A DNA stretch of 64,000 nucleotides from Niabella beijingensis (lineage in GTDB: Bacteria > Bacteroidota > Bacteroidia > Chitinophagales > Chitinophagaceae): positions 1,488,001 to 1,552,000 of the forward strand of contig NZ_JAIQDI010000001.1 of the NCBI RefSeq assembly GCF_020034665.1. The letters run 5' to 3'. The notes under the pieces are model-generated. The model worked only from the letters and a program-made list of their open reading frames with translations, did no database searches and was not told where the DNA came from. A program made the position numbers and the translations under genes. The stretch's first letter is position 1; each line of letters opens with the position of its first letter. This document shows positions 1-9,177 of the stretch, one piece after another.

Positions 1-2
1 AC

Positions 3-854
3 GCGGATGTACAAAACAGTTTGTACAAACAGATAGAGGGATTTATCGGCACCACCTATGCCAGCCAGATCTGGCAAACCATTAATAATGCCGCCCATTT
101 CCCCAATAAAGCGCTTGCAAAAATAATCGGGGTGCTCACGCTTATTTTTGGTGCCACAGGAGTCTTTGCAGAGATTCAGGATTCGATCAACATGATCTGG
201 CGGCTGAAAGCACGGCCCAAAAAGGGAAAGGGATGGCTGAAGCTGTTGCTGGACCGGTTGATGTCCTTCTCTGTAGTGGTCAGTCTGGGCTTTTTACTGC
301 TGGTTTCCCTGCTGGTCAATGGTCTGATGGAACTACTTACAAGCCAGCTTACGCGTATCATTCCTGAATCGCAACGGGTGCTGGCCTATGTTTCCAATCT
401 GGCTATTACCTTTTTGATCACTTCCATTCTGTTTGGAATGATCTTTAAAGTACTGCCGGATGCTAAGATAAAATGGCGTGCGGTACGGGCCGGCGCTATT
501 GTTACAGCACTGCTTTTTATGGGCGGAAAATTTCTGATCAGTTATTACCTGGGCCACAATAAAATGTCGTCTGCCTACGGCGCTGCCGGCTCTGTTATCG
601 TCATTCTTTTATGGGTTTATTACTCAGCGATCATCCTTTATATAGGGGCCGTCTTTACCCGTGTTTACGCTATTCATCACAATATGCACATCTACCCCAG
701 CCAGTATGCCGTTTGGGTAGAACATGTGGAAGTGGAGAATAAGGATTCCATACAAAACCTGCATAATGATCCGGTAGTGGCAAAAACCGCTGAGGAACAC
801 CGCCTGGAGAATATCTACATAGACACACCCGGGGATAAGGAGGAAGACCGTTAA
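3..854 (+). CDS. YihY/virulence factor BrkB family inner-membrane protein (5' partial)
   Basis: The frame is open to the left edge of the window, so the N-terminus is missing; about 283 residues are visible. The TTG at 21 is inside the gene and is unlikely to be the start. The segment GATGVFAEIQDSINMIWRL is the hallmark of the YihY (formerly RNase BN) family. Several hydrophobic helices follow: roughly residues 80-110, 125-150, 155-180 and 190-220. They are followed by a hydrophilic, acidic cytoplasmic-type tail. Family members are polytopic inner-membrane proteins whose molecular function is unsettled; they are not ribonucleases. No neighbour on the same strand is visible. A weak stem-loop (CCCCGG-CAAC-CCGGGG, 955-970) lies 100 bp downstream. 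Confidence 0.9.
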   Translation, partial: ADVQNSLYKQIEGFIGTTYASQIWQTINNAAHFPNKALAKIIGVLTLIFGATGVFAEIQDSINMIWRLKARPKKGKGWLKLLLDRLMSFSVVVSLGFLLLVSLLVNGLMELLTSQLTRIIPESQRVLAYVSNLAITFLITSILFGMIFKVLPDAKIKWRAVRAGAIVTALLFMGGKFLISYYLGHNKMSSAYGAAGSVIVILLWVYYSAIILYIGAVFTRVYAIHHNMHIYPSQYAVWVEHVEVENKDSIQNLHNDPVVAKTAEEHRLENIYIDTPGDKEEDR

Positions 855-954
855 ACGGCCGGGAATAAGCCGGATGTAAGGTTGTTTTTAACTGAAGTGG
901 GGGCGCCCTGCCCCAAATAGCAGGTACTTCACCCGAAGCAAAATTGTTCTTATT

Positions 955-970
955 CCCCGGCAACCCGGGG
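955..970 (+). terminator. Weak stem-loop downstream of the YihY gene
   Basis: CCCCGG, loop CAAC, CCGGGG. The stem is strong, but it is followed by CTTTCAGG rather than a clear T-run, so terminator function is only possible. Confidence 0.3.
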
Positions 971-1121
971 CTTTCAGGCGAAAAATACCGGAAAACCGTT
1001 ATTTTTTAAAGCTGCTGTCCGTATTAATTTTGTTCTACGAGGGATCAAGGTTTTTAATTCAAGTAAGAGACTGGGCTAACCTGTGATTACACCTTTTATA
1101 ACCGCCCCCTGCCGGCCTCCT

Positions 1122-1796
1122 TTAATACCTTCCGTACCGCCCCTGGAATAAGCCCACATTTACACCGGCCCGTATAATGGGCAGTATTGTTACCCTTTCT
1201 TCACCGGTCTGCTGATTCCGAGATATATCCACATAAGGACTGTTACGGTTCTTCAACACATCTGCAAGAACGGAAATATAAAAAAAGGTGGTGCCTCCCT
1301 TGATCCGGCCGGTGGAATAGCCACCACCCAGTAACAGGGACGGGGCATTGGCATTGTAACTGGATGTGCCGCCGTTTTTGGAAGTGTACCGCACATTGGT
1401 GAAGTTTTGTTCAAACTGGGCCTGTAAAAACAGGAAGCTGATGGGATAACCCCTTACAAAGACACCAGGTCCGAATACGTGCTGGCGCAGTTTATCGTTA
1501 TATTCATAGATATCCCGGGAACCGGAGTAATTATAATTCAATACGATACCGCCATCGAAATAGTCGTTGAACTTATAGCCGAGTACGGGGCTCGCGCCCA
1601 ACACACTGCCCCCTGAAAAAAAAGATACCGTAACACCTCCGCCTGTGAACAGGTTTTCTTTCCGGAAGCCTCCTTCTTTATAGGGTTGATCGTTATTGCC
1701 ATTCCGTACTCGGACAGAATCATCCTGCGCATGAACCACAACCACAGACAGCAACAACAAGCCAAGCAAGCCGGCACCGGCACTTAATTTTTTCAT
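1122..1796 (-). CDS. Small outer-membrane beta-barrel-like protein, unknown function
   Basis: The start is the ATG at 1796, which opens with MKKLSAGAGLLGLLLL and a Sec signal peptide ending in VHAQ; an upstream in-frame start would bury the signal. The mature part is about 200 residues. It has alternating hydrophobic and polar strands rich in Gly and aromatics (GGGVTVSFFSGGSVLGASP, YFDGGIVLNYNYSG, PSLLLGGGYS) and ends RYGRY, as expected for a small outer-membrane barrel. No catalytic motif is visible. It lies 28 bp downstream of the FAD-oxidase gene on the same strand and is probably co-transcribed. The exact family is not recognised. Confidence 0.75.
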   Translation of the reverse strand: MKKLSAGAGLLGLLLLSVVVVHAQDDSVRVRNGNNDQPYKEGGFRKENLFTGGGVTVSFFSGGSVLGASPVLGYKFNDYFDGGIVLNYNYSGSRDIYEYNDKLRQHVFGPGVFVRGYPISFLFLQAQFEQNFTNVRYTSKNGGTSSYNANAPSLLLGGGYSTGRIKGGTTFFYISVLADVLKNRNSPYVDISRNQQTGEERVTILPIIRAGVNVGLFQGRYGRY

Positions 1797-1824
1797 ATTC
1801 AACAATTTTGTTTTTTGTTTTCCG

Positions 1825-3237
1825 TCAGGCTCCGGCGTCGAATATCTTGCCGGCATTCAGGATATTGTTGGGATCAAATGCCTTTTTGATATCCCGCATC
1901 AGCTGTATCTGGCGCTCTTCGAATACAATGTCCATATAGGTCTTTTGTATCAGCCCGATGCCATGTTCACCGCTGATGGTACCGCCCAAACTTTTTACTA
2001 ATTTAAACAATTCCCGCAGCACCGCATTCATTTCGGGGTCATTAAGACTGTTTTTATTTCCTTCTTTTTTGATGCGCACGTGCAGGTTACCGTCTCCTGC
2101 ATGTCCGTAGCACACCGCATGAAAATTATGCGCCTGCCCCAGTGCTTTTACACCCTTTATCAGTTTGGGCAGCTCTGCGCGCGGTACCACCGTATCTTCT
2201 TCAATCGTATAACCGGACGACTTTACCGCTTCGGCAGTCCTTCTGCGCAGTTTCCAGAGTTCTTCCTTCTGCTGTGCATCATCTGCAAAAAACAACTCGC
2301 CTGCTTCATATTGCTCCAGCAGTCCTGCGATCTGCTCCATTTCCTGCATCAGTACATCCAGATTATTCCCATCTACTTCAACGATCAGGTGTGCCGCTAT
2401 TTCATCATTTACAGGAACCGCATAGCTGTCCACCATCCGGCTTACGATCTTTAACGCATCGATCTCCACCAGCTCCAGCGCAGAAGGGTTAAATCCGGCC
2501 CTGAAGATAGCACTCACCGCTTCACTTGCCTTTTCGAGCGAGGCGAAGGGCGCCAGCATCAGCAGGTCATATTTGGGCAGGGGGATCAGTTTTAAAACGA
2601 TCTTGGTAACCACGGCCAGTGTGCCTTCGCTTCCCACCAGCAACTGGGTCAGGTTATAACCGGTAACATTTTTCAACACATTGGCACCGGTCCAGATGAT
2701 CTCGCCCGTTGGCAATACCGCTTCCAGGTTGAGCACATAATCCTTTACCACGCCATATTTAACCGCCTTGGGGCCACCGCTGTTCTCCGCGATATTGCCG
2801 CCTATAAAGCAGGTGCCGCGGCTGCTGGGATCGGGGGGATAGAACAATCCTTTTTCTTTTACCGTATTCTGCAGCACTTCCGTGATCACGCCAGGTTCGG
2901 TGGTCACCTGAAGATTCCGTTCGTCGATATCCAGGATCCGGTTCAGGCGCTCAGTAGAAAGTACCACTCCACCCAGGTGCGCCAGGGCACCACCGCTAAG
3001 CCCGGTGCCACCACCCCGGGGCGTTACAGGGATCAGGTCCCGGTTGCAGATCTTAAATAATTCCGAAACCTCTTCCGCCGAGCCGGGTTTTACCACCACA
3101 TCCGGTACAAAATGGAGGGTTTCTGTTTCATCATGCGCGTAAAATTCCAGGGATTCTGTGTCTACAATAACATTTGCTGCGCCTACTATCTGCTTAAAAG
3201 CCGTTATGTGTTCAGCTGTGATCTTTTTCGCTGCCAT
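1825..3237 (-). CDS. FAD-binding oxidase, GlcD / D-2-hydroxyacid dehydrogenase type
   Basis: This 470-residue protein has an N-terminal PCMH-type FAD domain: PRGGGTGLSGGALA near residue 75, GLFYPPDPSS near 135, GGNIAENSGGPKAVKYG near 150, and LVGSEGTLAVVTKI near 200. The C-terminal FAD-oxidase domain ends with CYGHAGDGNLHVRI and ISGEHGIGLIQK, the conserved metal/substrate region of GlcD-type enzymes. It should oxidise a D-2-hydroxy acid such as glycolate or D-lactate to the 2-oxo acid. No GlcE or iron-sulfur GlcF partner is adjacent, so a single-subunit D-lactate dehydrogenase-like role is as likely as glycolate oxidase. The start ATG at 3237 is clear. The small barrel protein follows on the same strand. 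Confidence 0.9.
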   Translation of the reverse strand: MAAKKITAEHITAFKQIVGAANVIVDTESLEFYAHDETETLHFVPDVVVKPGSAEEVSELFKICNRDLIPVTPRGGGTGLSGGALAHLGGVVLSTERLNRILDIDERNLQVTTEPGVITEVLQNTVKEKGLFYPPDPSSRGTCFIGGNIAENSGGPKAVKYGVVKDYVLNLEAVLPTGEIIWTGANVLKNVTGYNLTQLLVGSEGTLAVVTKIVLKLIPLPKYDLLMLAPFASLEKASEAVSAIFRAGFNPSALELVEIDALKIVSRMVDSYAVPVNDEIAAHLIVEVDGNNLDVLMQEMEQIAGLLEQYEAGELFFADDAQQKEELWKLRRRTAEAVKSSGYTIEEDTVVPRAELPKLIKGVKALGQAHNFHAVCYGHAGDGNLHVRIKKEGNKNSLNDPEMNAVLRELFKLVKSLGGTISGEHGIGLIQKTYMDIVFEERQIQLMRDIKKAFDPNNILNAGKIFDAGA

Positions 3238-3329
3238 TATTCTTTTTTACGAAATCGTCTATAAATTTTGGAGGCGTAAAATTCGGGGAAAATCGGCAAA
3301 GGAAAAAATTGCATTCAGCTGCAAGCCCT

Positions 3330-3475
3330 GAGTTGTCAGCTTTCAGCCGTCAGCAATCTGCAAACAGGATCCTGTTTGATCCATATTTTACTTATGATTT
3401 CAGATCTGAGACCTGAGATTTGCGATGCAGGTCCTTAATTCTCAGGACAACCATTGCTGAAGGCTGATAACTAAA
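3330..3475. repeat. Cluster of dispersed intergenic repeat words
   Basis: The recG-GlcD intergenic region carries degenerate words of two kinds. One is GTCAGCTTTCAGCCGTCAGC (about 3336) with an inverted partner near 3455-3475. The other is TGAGACCTGAGATTTG (3407-3422). Related words recur at 11653, 12999, 40858 and 51466 (minus strand). They are always between genes. Confidence 0.55.
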
Positions 3476-3480
3476 AACAA

Positions 3481-5541
3481 TCAGGAGATCTTACTCCAGG
3501 CGGTTTTGCCTTTTTGCGTTTTCAGAAACTCCCGGATCGTCCGGTGTTCCGGCTTTGACAGATCCGGATCGTCTTTCAGGATTTTTTCGCATTCCTGTTT
3601 GGCGGCCTCAACCATGGGGCGGTCGTTAACAATATCGATCAGCTTAAAACTAAGCGCCCCGCTCTGCCGGGTACCTTCAATATCTCCCGGGCCGCGCAGC
3701 TCCAGGTCCTTTTCCGCGATCACAAAGCCGTTACTGGTGCTGGTCATGATCTTCATCCTTTCACGGGCCTCATTTCCCAGTTTTTTACCGGTCAGCAGCA
3801 CACAATAACTTTTTTCGGCGCCCCTCCCCACCCGGCCGCGCAACTGGTGCAACTGCGAGAGACCAAATTTTTCCGCACTCTCGATCAGCATAACGGAGGC
3901 ATTAGGAACGTTCACTCCTACTTCGATTACCGTGGTGGAAACCATGATCTGGGTATCGTGTGTCACAAAACGCCGCATGTTCTCTTCTTTCTGGAGTGCG
4001 GGCATTTTTCCGTGCACCATGCTGATCCAGTATTGCGGCTCCGAGAAATAGGTCTTTACTTCCTCATATCCCTGCATCAGGTTTTCATAATCCAGTTTTT
4101 CGCTTTCCTCTATCAGCGGGAAAATAATGTATACCTGTCTTCCCAATTCAATCTCGGCCTTCAGGAAGTCCATCACCAGGCTGCGGTCGTTCTCGTAGCG
4201 GTGCACGGTCTGTATGGGCTTTCTTCCCGGTGGCAGCTCATCAATCACACTGTAATCCAGGTCGCCGTAGGCGGTCATGGCCAGGGTCCGGGGAATGGGA
4301 GTGGCCGTCATTACCAGTACATGCGGCGGGATGGGTGCTTTATCCCAGAGTCTTGCCCGCTGTGCCACTCCAAACCGGTGTTGTTCGTCGATGATCACCA
4401 GTCCCAGGTTGCGGAACTGCACCGGGTCTTCAATTACCGCATGTGTACCAACGAGAATATGAATGGTTCCCGCTGCCAGCTGCCCGAGCAGTGCCCTGCG
4501 TTCCTTCCCCTTGGTGGTACCGGTTAAAATGGCGACTTCCACCGGCAATGGCTCCAGCAATTCTTTAATGCCCTGGTAGTGCTGCCGGGCGAGGATCTCG
4601 GTAGGCGCCATCAATACGGCCTGGAAGCCGTTATCCGCAGCCAGCAGCATGTTCAGCAGCGCCACAATGGTCTTTCCGCTTCCCACATCCCCCTGCAGCA
4701 GGCGGTTCATCTGCTTTCCGCGCCCCGTATCTACCCGGATCTCTTTCAATACCCGCTTTTGCGCATTGGTCAGTTCAAAAGGCAGGCATTCCCTGTAGAA
4801 CCGGTTGAAGAACTCCCCTACTTTTTCAAACACCACGCCTTTTGAAAAGCGGTGCCGTTCCCAGCGCAGCAGGTTCATACGCAGCTGCGCAAAAAAGATC
4901 TCTTCAAATTTCAGCCTTCGTACGGCCGCTTCATACAACGCTGTTGTTTTCGGGAAATGTATGTTCCGGTAGGCTTCCGCCCGCGGCATCAGCCGCAGCG
5001 CTTCCAGCATTGGTTGCGGAAGGTTTTCCGGCAGTTCCCGTTCGGTGAGGTGTTGTACAAGGGTTGCCGTAAGCTTACCCAGCTGGCGGCCGCCCAGGTT
5101 TTTTGCCTTTAATTTTTCTGTGGAAGGATATACCGGTTCCAGGTAATCCCTGCCTTTTAGTTTTTCCGGGTCCCAGGCTTCCATCTCCGGGTGCACCATC
5201 TGGGGCTTGCCCATAAAAAAAGACAGCTTCCCGTAAACCAGGTAAGCCTGACCCGGGTGGAGCATTTTCTGGATAAGCTGGATGCTTTGAAACCATACCA
5301 GCTCCAGCACGCCCGTTTTGTCTTTCAGCTGCGCGATCAGCCTCCGTCCTCTCTTTTCGCCGATCAGCTCAAACGGGGAAAGGATGCCGGCCACCTGCAC
5401 ATATTCTTCGCCCGGAACAAGGGTACCGACCAGGGTCAGCTTTGTTTTATCTACATGCCGGAAAGGGTAATGATGCAGCAGGTCATTGAACGTGAACACA
5501 TTCAGCTCCTTCTGCAAAAGTTCTGCACGCTGCGGCCCCAC
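3481..5541 (-). CDS. recG: ATP-dependent DNA helicase RecG (start uncertain, probably extends upstream)
   Basis: This is a 686-residue superfamily 2 helicase that remodels stalled forks and Holliday junctions. It has an N-terminal wedge/OB domain (EEYVQVAGILSPFELIG), then motif I LLQGDVGSGKTIVALL near residue 290, motif Ia APTEILARQH, motif II DEQHRFGVAQR, motif III VMTATPIPRTLA, and the C-terminal STTVIEVGVNVPNAS and QLRGRVGRG motifs. The only standard start near the N-terminus is GTG at 5541. However, in-frame codons upstream (5542-5592) read ISDNQNILSSPVGYLKG, which continues the conserved RecG N-terminus SPVxYLKGVGP. No ATG, GTG or TTG exists before the stop at 5623. ATT (5590-5592 or 5611-5613) may be the true start, or there is a sequence error. 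Confidence 0.95.
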   Translation of the reverse strand: MGPQRAELLQKELNVFTFNDLLHHYPFRHVDKTKLTLVGTLVPGEEYVQVAGILSPFELIGEKRGRRLIAQLKDKTGVLELVWFQSIQLIQKMLHPGQAYLVYGKLSFFMGKPQMVHPEMEAWDPEKLKGRDYLEPVYPSTEKLKAKNLGGRQLGKLTATLVQHLTERELPENLPQPMLEALRLMPRAEAYRNIHFPKTTALYEAAVRRLKFEEIFFAQLRMNLLRWERHRFSKGVVFEKVGEFFNRFYRECLPFELTNAQKRVLKEIRVDTGRGKQMNRLLQGDVGSGKTIVALLNMLLAADNGFQAVLMAPTEILARQHYQGIKELLEPLPVEVAILTGTTKGKERRALLGQLAAGTIHILVGTHAVIEDPVQFRNLGLVIIDEQHRFGVAQRARLWDKAPIPPHVLVMTATPIPRTLAMTAYGDLDYSVIDELPPGRKPIQTVHRYENDRSLVMDFLKAEIELGRQVYIIFPLIEESEKLDYENLMQGYEEVKTYFSEPQYWISMVHGKMPALQKEENMRRFVTHDTQIMVSTTVIEVGVNVPNASVMLIESAEKFGLSQLHQLRGRVGRGAEKSYCVLLTGKKLGNEARERMKIMTSTSNGFVIAEKDLELRGPGDIEGTRQSGALSFKLIDIVNDRPMVEAAKQECEKILKDDPDLSKPEHRTIREFLKTQKGKTAWSKIS

Positions 5542-5681
5542 GCCTTTAAGATATCCGACGGGACTTGATAATATGTTCTGATTGTCAGAAATAGGTTGTT
5601 TTTTAACAAAAATAAGGTGCTTTCAGTAAGATATCGGCTGCCGGTATCTGAGCGCAATCCACCTATTAAAACAAGCTATAT

Positions 5682-7190
5682 TTAGCCAAGTAGTTTTCCA
5701 ATAACGGGCAGGTTTTTAAGCTCATTTTTTTCAATCCTTCCCACAAGAAACAGGAATACAAACATAAACAGCGTCGCACTGCACGTTTTAAGCCAGAAAT
5801 TAGAAATAAATGATACAACAGTTTTGTTGATCAAAAATAACAGCACCGTGATCACCAGGTACGCTACAAGTTTTTTCCAGGCATAGGGGATCGGATAATA
5901 TTTTTGCCCCGTGAGAAAGGCCATTACCACCATCGCTCCATAACATATCATTGTAACAGTGGCGCCGGCATACATTTCATATTTGGGGATGAACAGATAA
6001 TTGCCCACAAATGTAATGACTGCACCAATCACCGTTATGATAATGCCCCAATACATCATATCCGTAAGCTTGTACCAGGCAGAAAGATTATAATAGATAC
6101 CAAGAAACACATTTGCCATTAACAGGATCGGAACAATATACAGCCCCTGCCGGTACTCCTTACCGATCATGTATTGCCATATATGTAAATATAACCCTGT
6201 AAACAAATAAGCGATGCAAAGCGTGATCACAAACCATTTCATCACTTTGGCGTAGGTATATTTTGCATTCTCTGCTTTCTTCTGTCTGAAGAAAAAAGGC
6301 TCACCGGCCATACGGAATGCCTGAATAAACATGGTGATAAAAATAGAGATTTTGTAATTGGCAGAATAGATACCTACGATTCTCATATTTTCATCCGGCG
6401 AATAAGGCAGAAAGCTTTTTAACAACTGCCGGTCCATAACTTCGTTTACCATACCCGCCAGGCCGATAATAATCATGGGGGTACTGTAACGGATAATCTG
6501 TTTCCAAAGATCCCAATCCCATTCAAACCGGAAGCGCTTCCATTCCGGCAACAGGAAAAGAAATACAAAAAAAGCCTGCATCATATTTGCGATCACCAGC
6601 AGCGTTACCCTGTTCTGATGTAGAACCCAGCTGATAAGAAAATTATCTGTATCCTTATAATATTTAGGAATAAAATATACAAACAGCAGTACTAAAAGGA
6701 TATTTACCACAATACCAAACACCTTAATAAAGGCGTAACGGCGCGGCCGGTTTTCCTGCCTTAGCTTGGCGAAGGGGATGGTGGCCAGAGTATCAAATGC
6801 TATTATCAGCGCAGTGATGGTAATGATCTCCGGAAATTTTCCGATTTCAAGAAATTTACTGATCGGCTCGCTGTAGAATATTAAAACTGCACTTAGTATA
6901 AACGTGGAAACAATGTGGGAACCGAATGTCGTATTGAACAGCTTTTTTTGTCCAATATCTGCATGATTACTAAACCGGAAGTAGCCGGTTTCCAATCCAT
7001 AGGTATAGACAATATTTGCCACCCCGATCCATGCGTACAACAAGCTAAAATCACCGTATTCCTTAACCCCCTTTGAGTCCACCATCAGGTAGGTCAGTAT
7101 AGGAGTCAGGAGGAAGTTTAACAGCCTGGCCATTACATTACTAAAGCCATACCATATCGTTTGTCCTGCCAGTTGTTTAATGCCGCTCAA
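5682..7190 (-). CDS. Oligosaccharide/polysaccharide flippase (Wzx-like, MOP superfamily)
   Basis: This 502-residue protein has 12-14 predicted membrane helices spread along its whole length and no soluble domain. It opens MSGIKQLAGQTIWYGFSNVM, matching the lipopolysaccharide/teichoic flippase (RfbX/Wzx, PF01943-like) N-terminus. Such proteins move undecaprenyl-linked glycans across the inner membrane. The start is TTG at 7190; the in-frame stop at 7203-7205 leaves no alternative ATG. A TACATTTG -7 element (TAnnTTTG) sits at 7211-7218. No glycosyltransferases are adjacent, so the substrate cannot be guessed. recG follows on the same strand. Confidence 0.85.
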   Translation of the reverse strand: MSGIKQLAGQTIWYGFSNVMARLLNFLLTPILTYLMVDSKGVKEYGDFSLLYAWIGVANIVYTYGLETGYFRFSNHADIGQKKLFNTTFGSHIVSTFILSAVLIFYSEPISKFLEIGKFPEIITITALIIAFDTLATIPFAKLRQENRPRRYAFIKVFGIVVNILLVLLFVYFIPKYYKDTDNFLISWVLHQNRVTLLVIANMMQAFFVFLFLLPEWKRFRFEWDWDLWKQIIRYSTPMIIIGLAGMVNEVMDRQLLKSFLPYSPDENMRIVGIYSANYKISIFITMFIQAFRMAGEPFFFRQKKAENAKYTYAKVMKWFVITLCIAYLFTGLYLHIWQYMIGKEYRQGLYIVPILLMANVFLGIYYNLSAWYKLTDMMYWGIIITVIGAVITFVGNYLFIPKYEMYAGATVTMICYGAMVVMAFLTGQKYYPIPYAWKKLVAYLVITVLLFLINKTVVSFISNFWLKTCSATLFMFVFLFLVGRIEKNELKNLPVIGKLLG

Positions 7191-7244
7191 TGGATCTTTG
7201 TATTAGTTGACAAATGTACTGTACTTCCGCTAAATGGTATTGCC

Positions 7245-7294
7245 GGGTAAAATTTGGGGTTCGAAGGACATCTTTTTACCTTCGCAATACATCA
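7245..7294 (+). promoter_or_regulatory. Promoter of the secreted coiled-coil protein gene
   Basis: TTTG (about 7254) is followed after 20 bp by TACCTTCG, a one-mismatch form of the Bacteroidota -7 element TAnnTTTG, with the ATG about 35 nt further on. It shows that TACCTTCG is a plausible -7 variant in this genome. Confidence 0.5.
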
Positions 7295-7316
7295 TTCTAT
7301 AAAAATACAAATTAAC

Positions 7317-7922
7317 ATGAAAAAATTTTCGTTGATTTTGGCTTTGTTTTCCCTGACCGGCACTGTTTCTTTTGCACAAAAAGCTTATGAAGGAAAAATC
7401 AGATATAAAAAAACAGACCAGCCTGCCATTGCCATAGAATACGATTACCCCGTTCCCGTTGTGGAAAATGCACTGAGGGCCCAGATGGCGGATCTCCGCC
7501 TTAAATACAGTGTCAACAAAGGCTTTATCACGTATACCAACAGCGTGATCCCCGCTATCACCCGCTCCAACCTCGACTATACCTTCAGAACCGTTCCCTC
7601 CGCAAAAGCCGGTAAGGAAAAAACAACCTTATATATGATCATGGAGGGCGGAAACAATATTGCCGGTGATGCCGTAGTGCTCGCAGCCAACGGGAAATCA
7701 TTCCTGGAAGGCCTTACCGCCAATGTAAAAAAGAGCAACACGATCTTCCAGATAAAGAAACAGGAAGACCTCCTGGTAACGGAAGAGAAAAAATTAAACA
7801 CCTTAAAGGGTGAATATGAGGCACTTGACCTTAAAATGAAGCAAAATCTCGAGGAACAGAATAAACAATCGAAAATTATCGCTTCCCAAAAAAGCCTGCT
7901 GGATGATCTGAAGAACAACTGA
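7317..7922 (+). CDS. Secreted protein with C-terminal coiled coil, unknown function
   Basis: The start is the ATG at 7317, giving MKKFSLILALFSLTGTVSFAQ, a clean Sec signal peptide cleaved after FAQ. The mature protein of about 180 residues begins with a beta-rich domain (AYEGKIRYKKTDQPAIAIEYDYP), followed by a region containing VVLAANGKSFLEGLTANVKK. It ends in a charged heptad-like helix of about 50 residues (VTEEKKLNTLKGEYEALDLK and onward), probably a coiled coil. It resembles the many periplasmic orphans of Chitinophagaceae. It is convergent with the following minus-strand gene, with only 12 bp between the stops. No function can be assigned. Confidence 0.75.
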   Translation: MKKFSLILALFSLTGTVSFAQKAYEGKIRYKKTDQPAIAIEYDYPVPVVENALRAQMADLRLKYSVNKGFITYTNSVIPAITRSNLDYTFRTVPSAKAGKEKTTLYMIMEGGNNIAGDAVVLAANGKSFLEGLTANVKKSNTIFQIKKQEDLLVTEEKKLNTLKGEYEALDLKMKQNLEEQNKQSKIIASQKSLLDDLKNN

Positions 7923-7934
7923 CCGGCAGCACGG

Positions 7935-9101
7935 TTATTTTACGGCACGCAGACTGCCATTGGAATATTCCAGGAAATAGAGTTTTTTGTTTTCGTAGTA
8001 GTCAATTTTATTGGTCTTGCTTACTGCCTGGATGTCATAGTCGTAAAAAACCCGGTGTTCCTTACTGGCCAGCGCAGCGGCCATATTATCTTTCCCATAC
8101 TGGCTGATCAGGCGGCCAAAGCGGTAGGTGAGATCGTAGGCCCGGAATACCAGATCTGAAGGGCGGGCATACATTTTCGTATTGTAATAATTGACAATGT
8201 TCCGGCTCGTCATATCCGTTCTGGAATTATAGAACGGGTTGCTGTATACCAGATTCAGCCCTTTGTATTTGGAAAAGTTAAGATTATCCCAGGTGGGCAT
8301 ACCCATTACGGTGATCTGCGGGTATGTTTTACTGAGCCTTGATAACTGCCCCAGCAATTTTTCGGAAAAACTATTGTCCAGCGAACCGATCACGAACAGG
8401 GAGGAGCGTCCTTTTGCAAAATTGGCGGCGATCTGCGCCGGCGACAGCGAATCCCTTACATCCGTAAATTTTATATGCATGGCTGTTGTGCGGTCCAGTT
8501 TATTCAGCGTTTCAAAAACCGACCGGAGATAATTTTCTGAAGCTCCTTTTCTTGTAAGATAAACGATCTGCTGATTGGGATAGTTTTTCTTCAGGTAGGC
8601 ATAGATCTGTTCTCCCTGTGTAGGCAGCGTGGGATTCATCACTACAAAATAGGGATTGTCCCTTACATTTCCGTCATTGGGAACGATCGCATTGATCAGG
8701 GTGATCTTTTTGGAAGCCGCGAGTTTCGAAAGTTTATCTAGTTCACTGATGGCACAGTTGGCAATGATCAGCTCCACCCCGTCGGCTGCTGCTTTATTGA
8801 CCTGGCTTTCGAGAGACTGCTTTGCTGACCTTGAGTCGTAAATGTATATATCCAGCGGAATATTCAGTTTATCCAGCGAATCGATCGCCATTGATGCCCC
8901 ATGATAAAACTCCAGGCCGGGTATGGAAGCCTTGGGAAATGATCTGCCGTTATAGTTGTAGGAACCATCGGAACCAAAGGCGGCATCCAGGTATAGCGGG
9001 GTAAACAGGGCCATTTTATGACGCTGACCGGGATTTACCTGTGCAGTAACCACCAAGGCATTACAAAACGCCAGGAGGATAAATAATGATAATTTCTTCA
9101 T
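7935..9101 (-). CDS. Periplasmic binding protein-like (type 1, amino-acid ABC receptor fold)
   Basis: This 388-residue protein has a Sec signal peptide (MKKLSLFILLAFCNALVVTAQ). The body looks like a Peripla_BP_6 / LivJ-type two-lobe fold: FYHGASMAIDSLDKLNIPLDIYIYDS in lobe 1, then GVELIIANCAISELDKLSKLAASKKITLINA and later QIVYLTRKGASENYLRSVFETLN. Similar domains occur in Bacteroidota attached to LysM domains, but no LysM repeat is present here. No ABC permease or ATPase is nearby, so a sensory or cell-wall role is more likely than uptake; this is inference. Confidence 0.7.
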   Translation of the reverse strand: MKKLSLFILLAFCNALVVTAQVNPGQRHKMALFTPLYLDAAFGSDGSYNYNGRSFPKASIPGLEFYHGASMAIDSLDKLNIPLDIYIYDSRSAKQSLESQVNKAAADGVELIIANCAISELDKLSKLAASKKITLINAIVPNDGNVRDNPYFVVMNPTLPTQGEQIYAYLKKNYPNQQIVYLTRKGASENYLRSVFETLNKLDRTTAMHIKFTDVRDSLSPAQIAANFAKGRSSLFVIGSLDNSFSEKLLGQLSRLSKTYPQITVMGMPTWDNLNFSKYKGLNLVYSNPFYNSRTDMTSRNIVNYYNTKMYARPSDLVFRAYDLTYRFGRLISQYGKDNMAAALASKEHRVFYDYDIQAVSKTNKIDYYENKKLYFLEYSNGSLRAVK

Positions 9102-9177
9102 AGTTACAAGAATATTTAATCAGCGGTCCGGACCATTTTGCGGGGCGTAGCCGGAACCCGTATATCCTTAGCAAATA

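Noticed and set aside
1026..1033. TAATTTTG on the plus strand, an exact TAnnTTTG match
   Set aside because: No plus-strand ORF or RNA was found downstream before the minus-strand genes begin; chance match in AT-rich spacer is likely.
3847..4527. 226-codon open frame on the plus strand inside recG
   Set aside because: It lies wholly antisense to a well-supported recG coding region, and its product has no recognisable domain or start signal.
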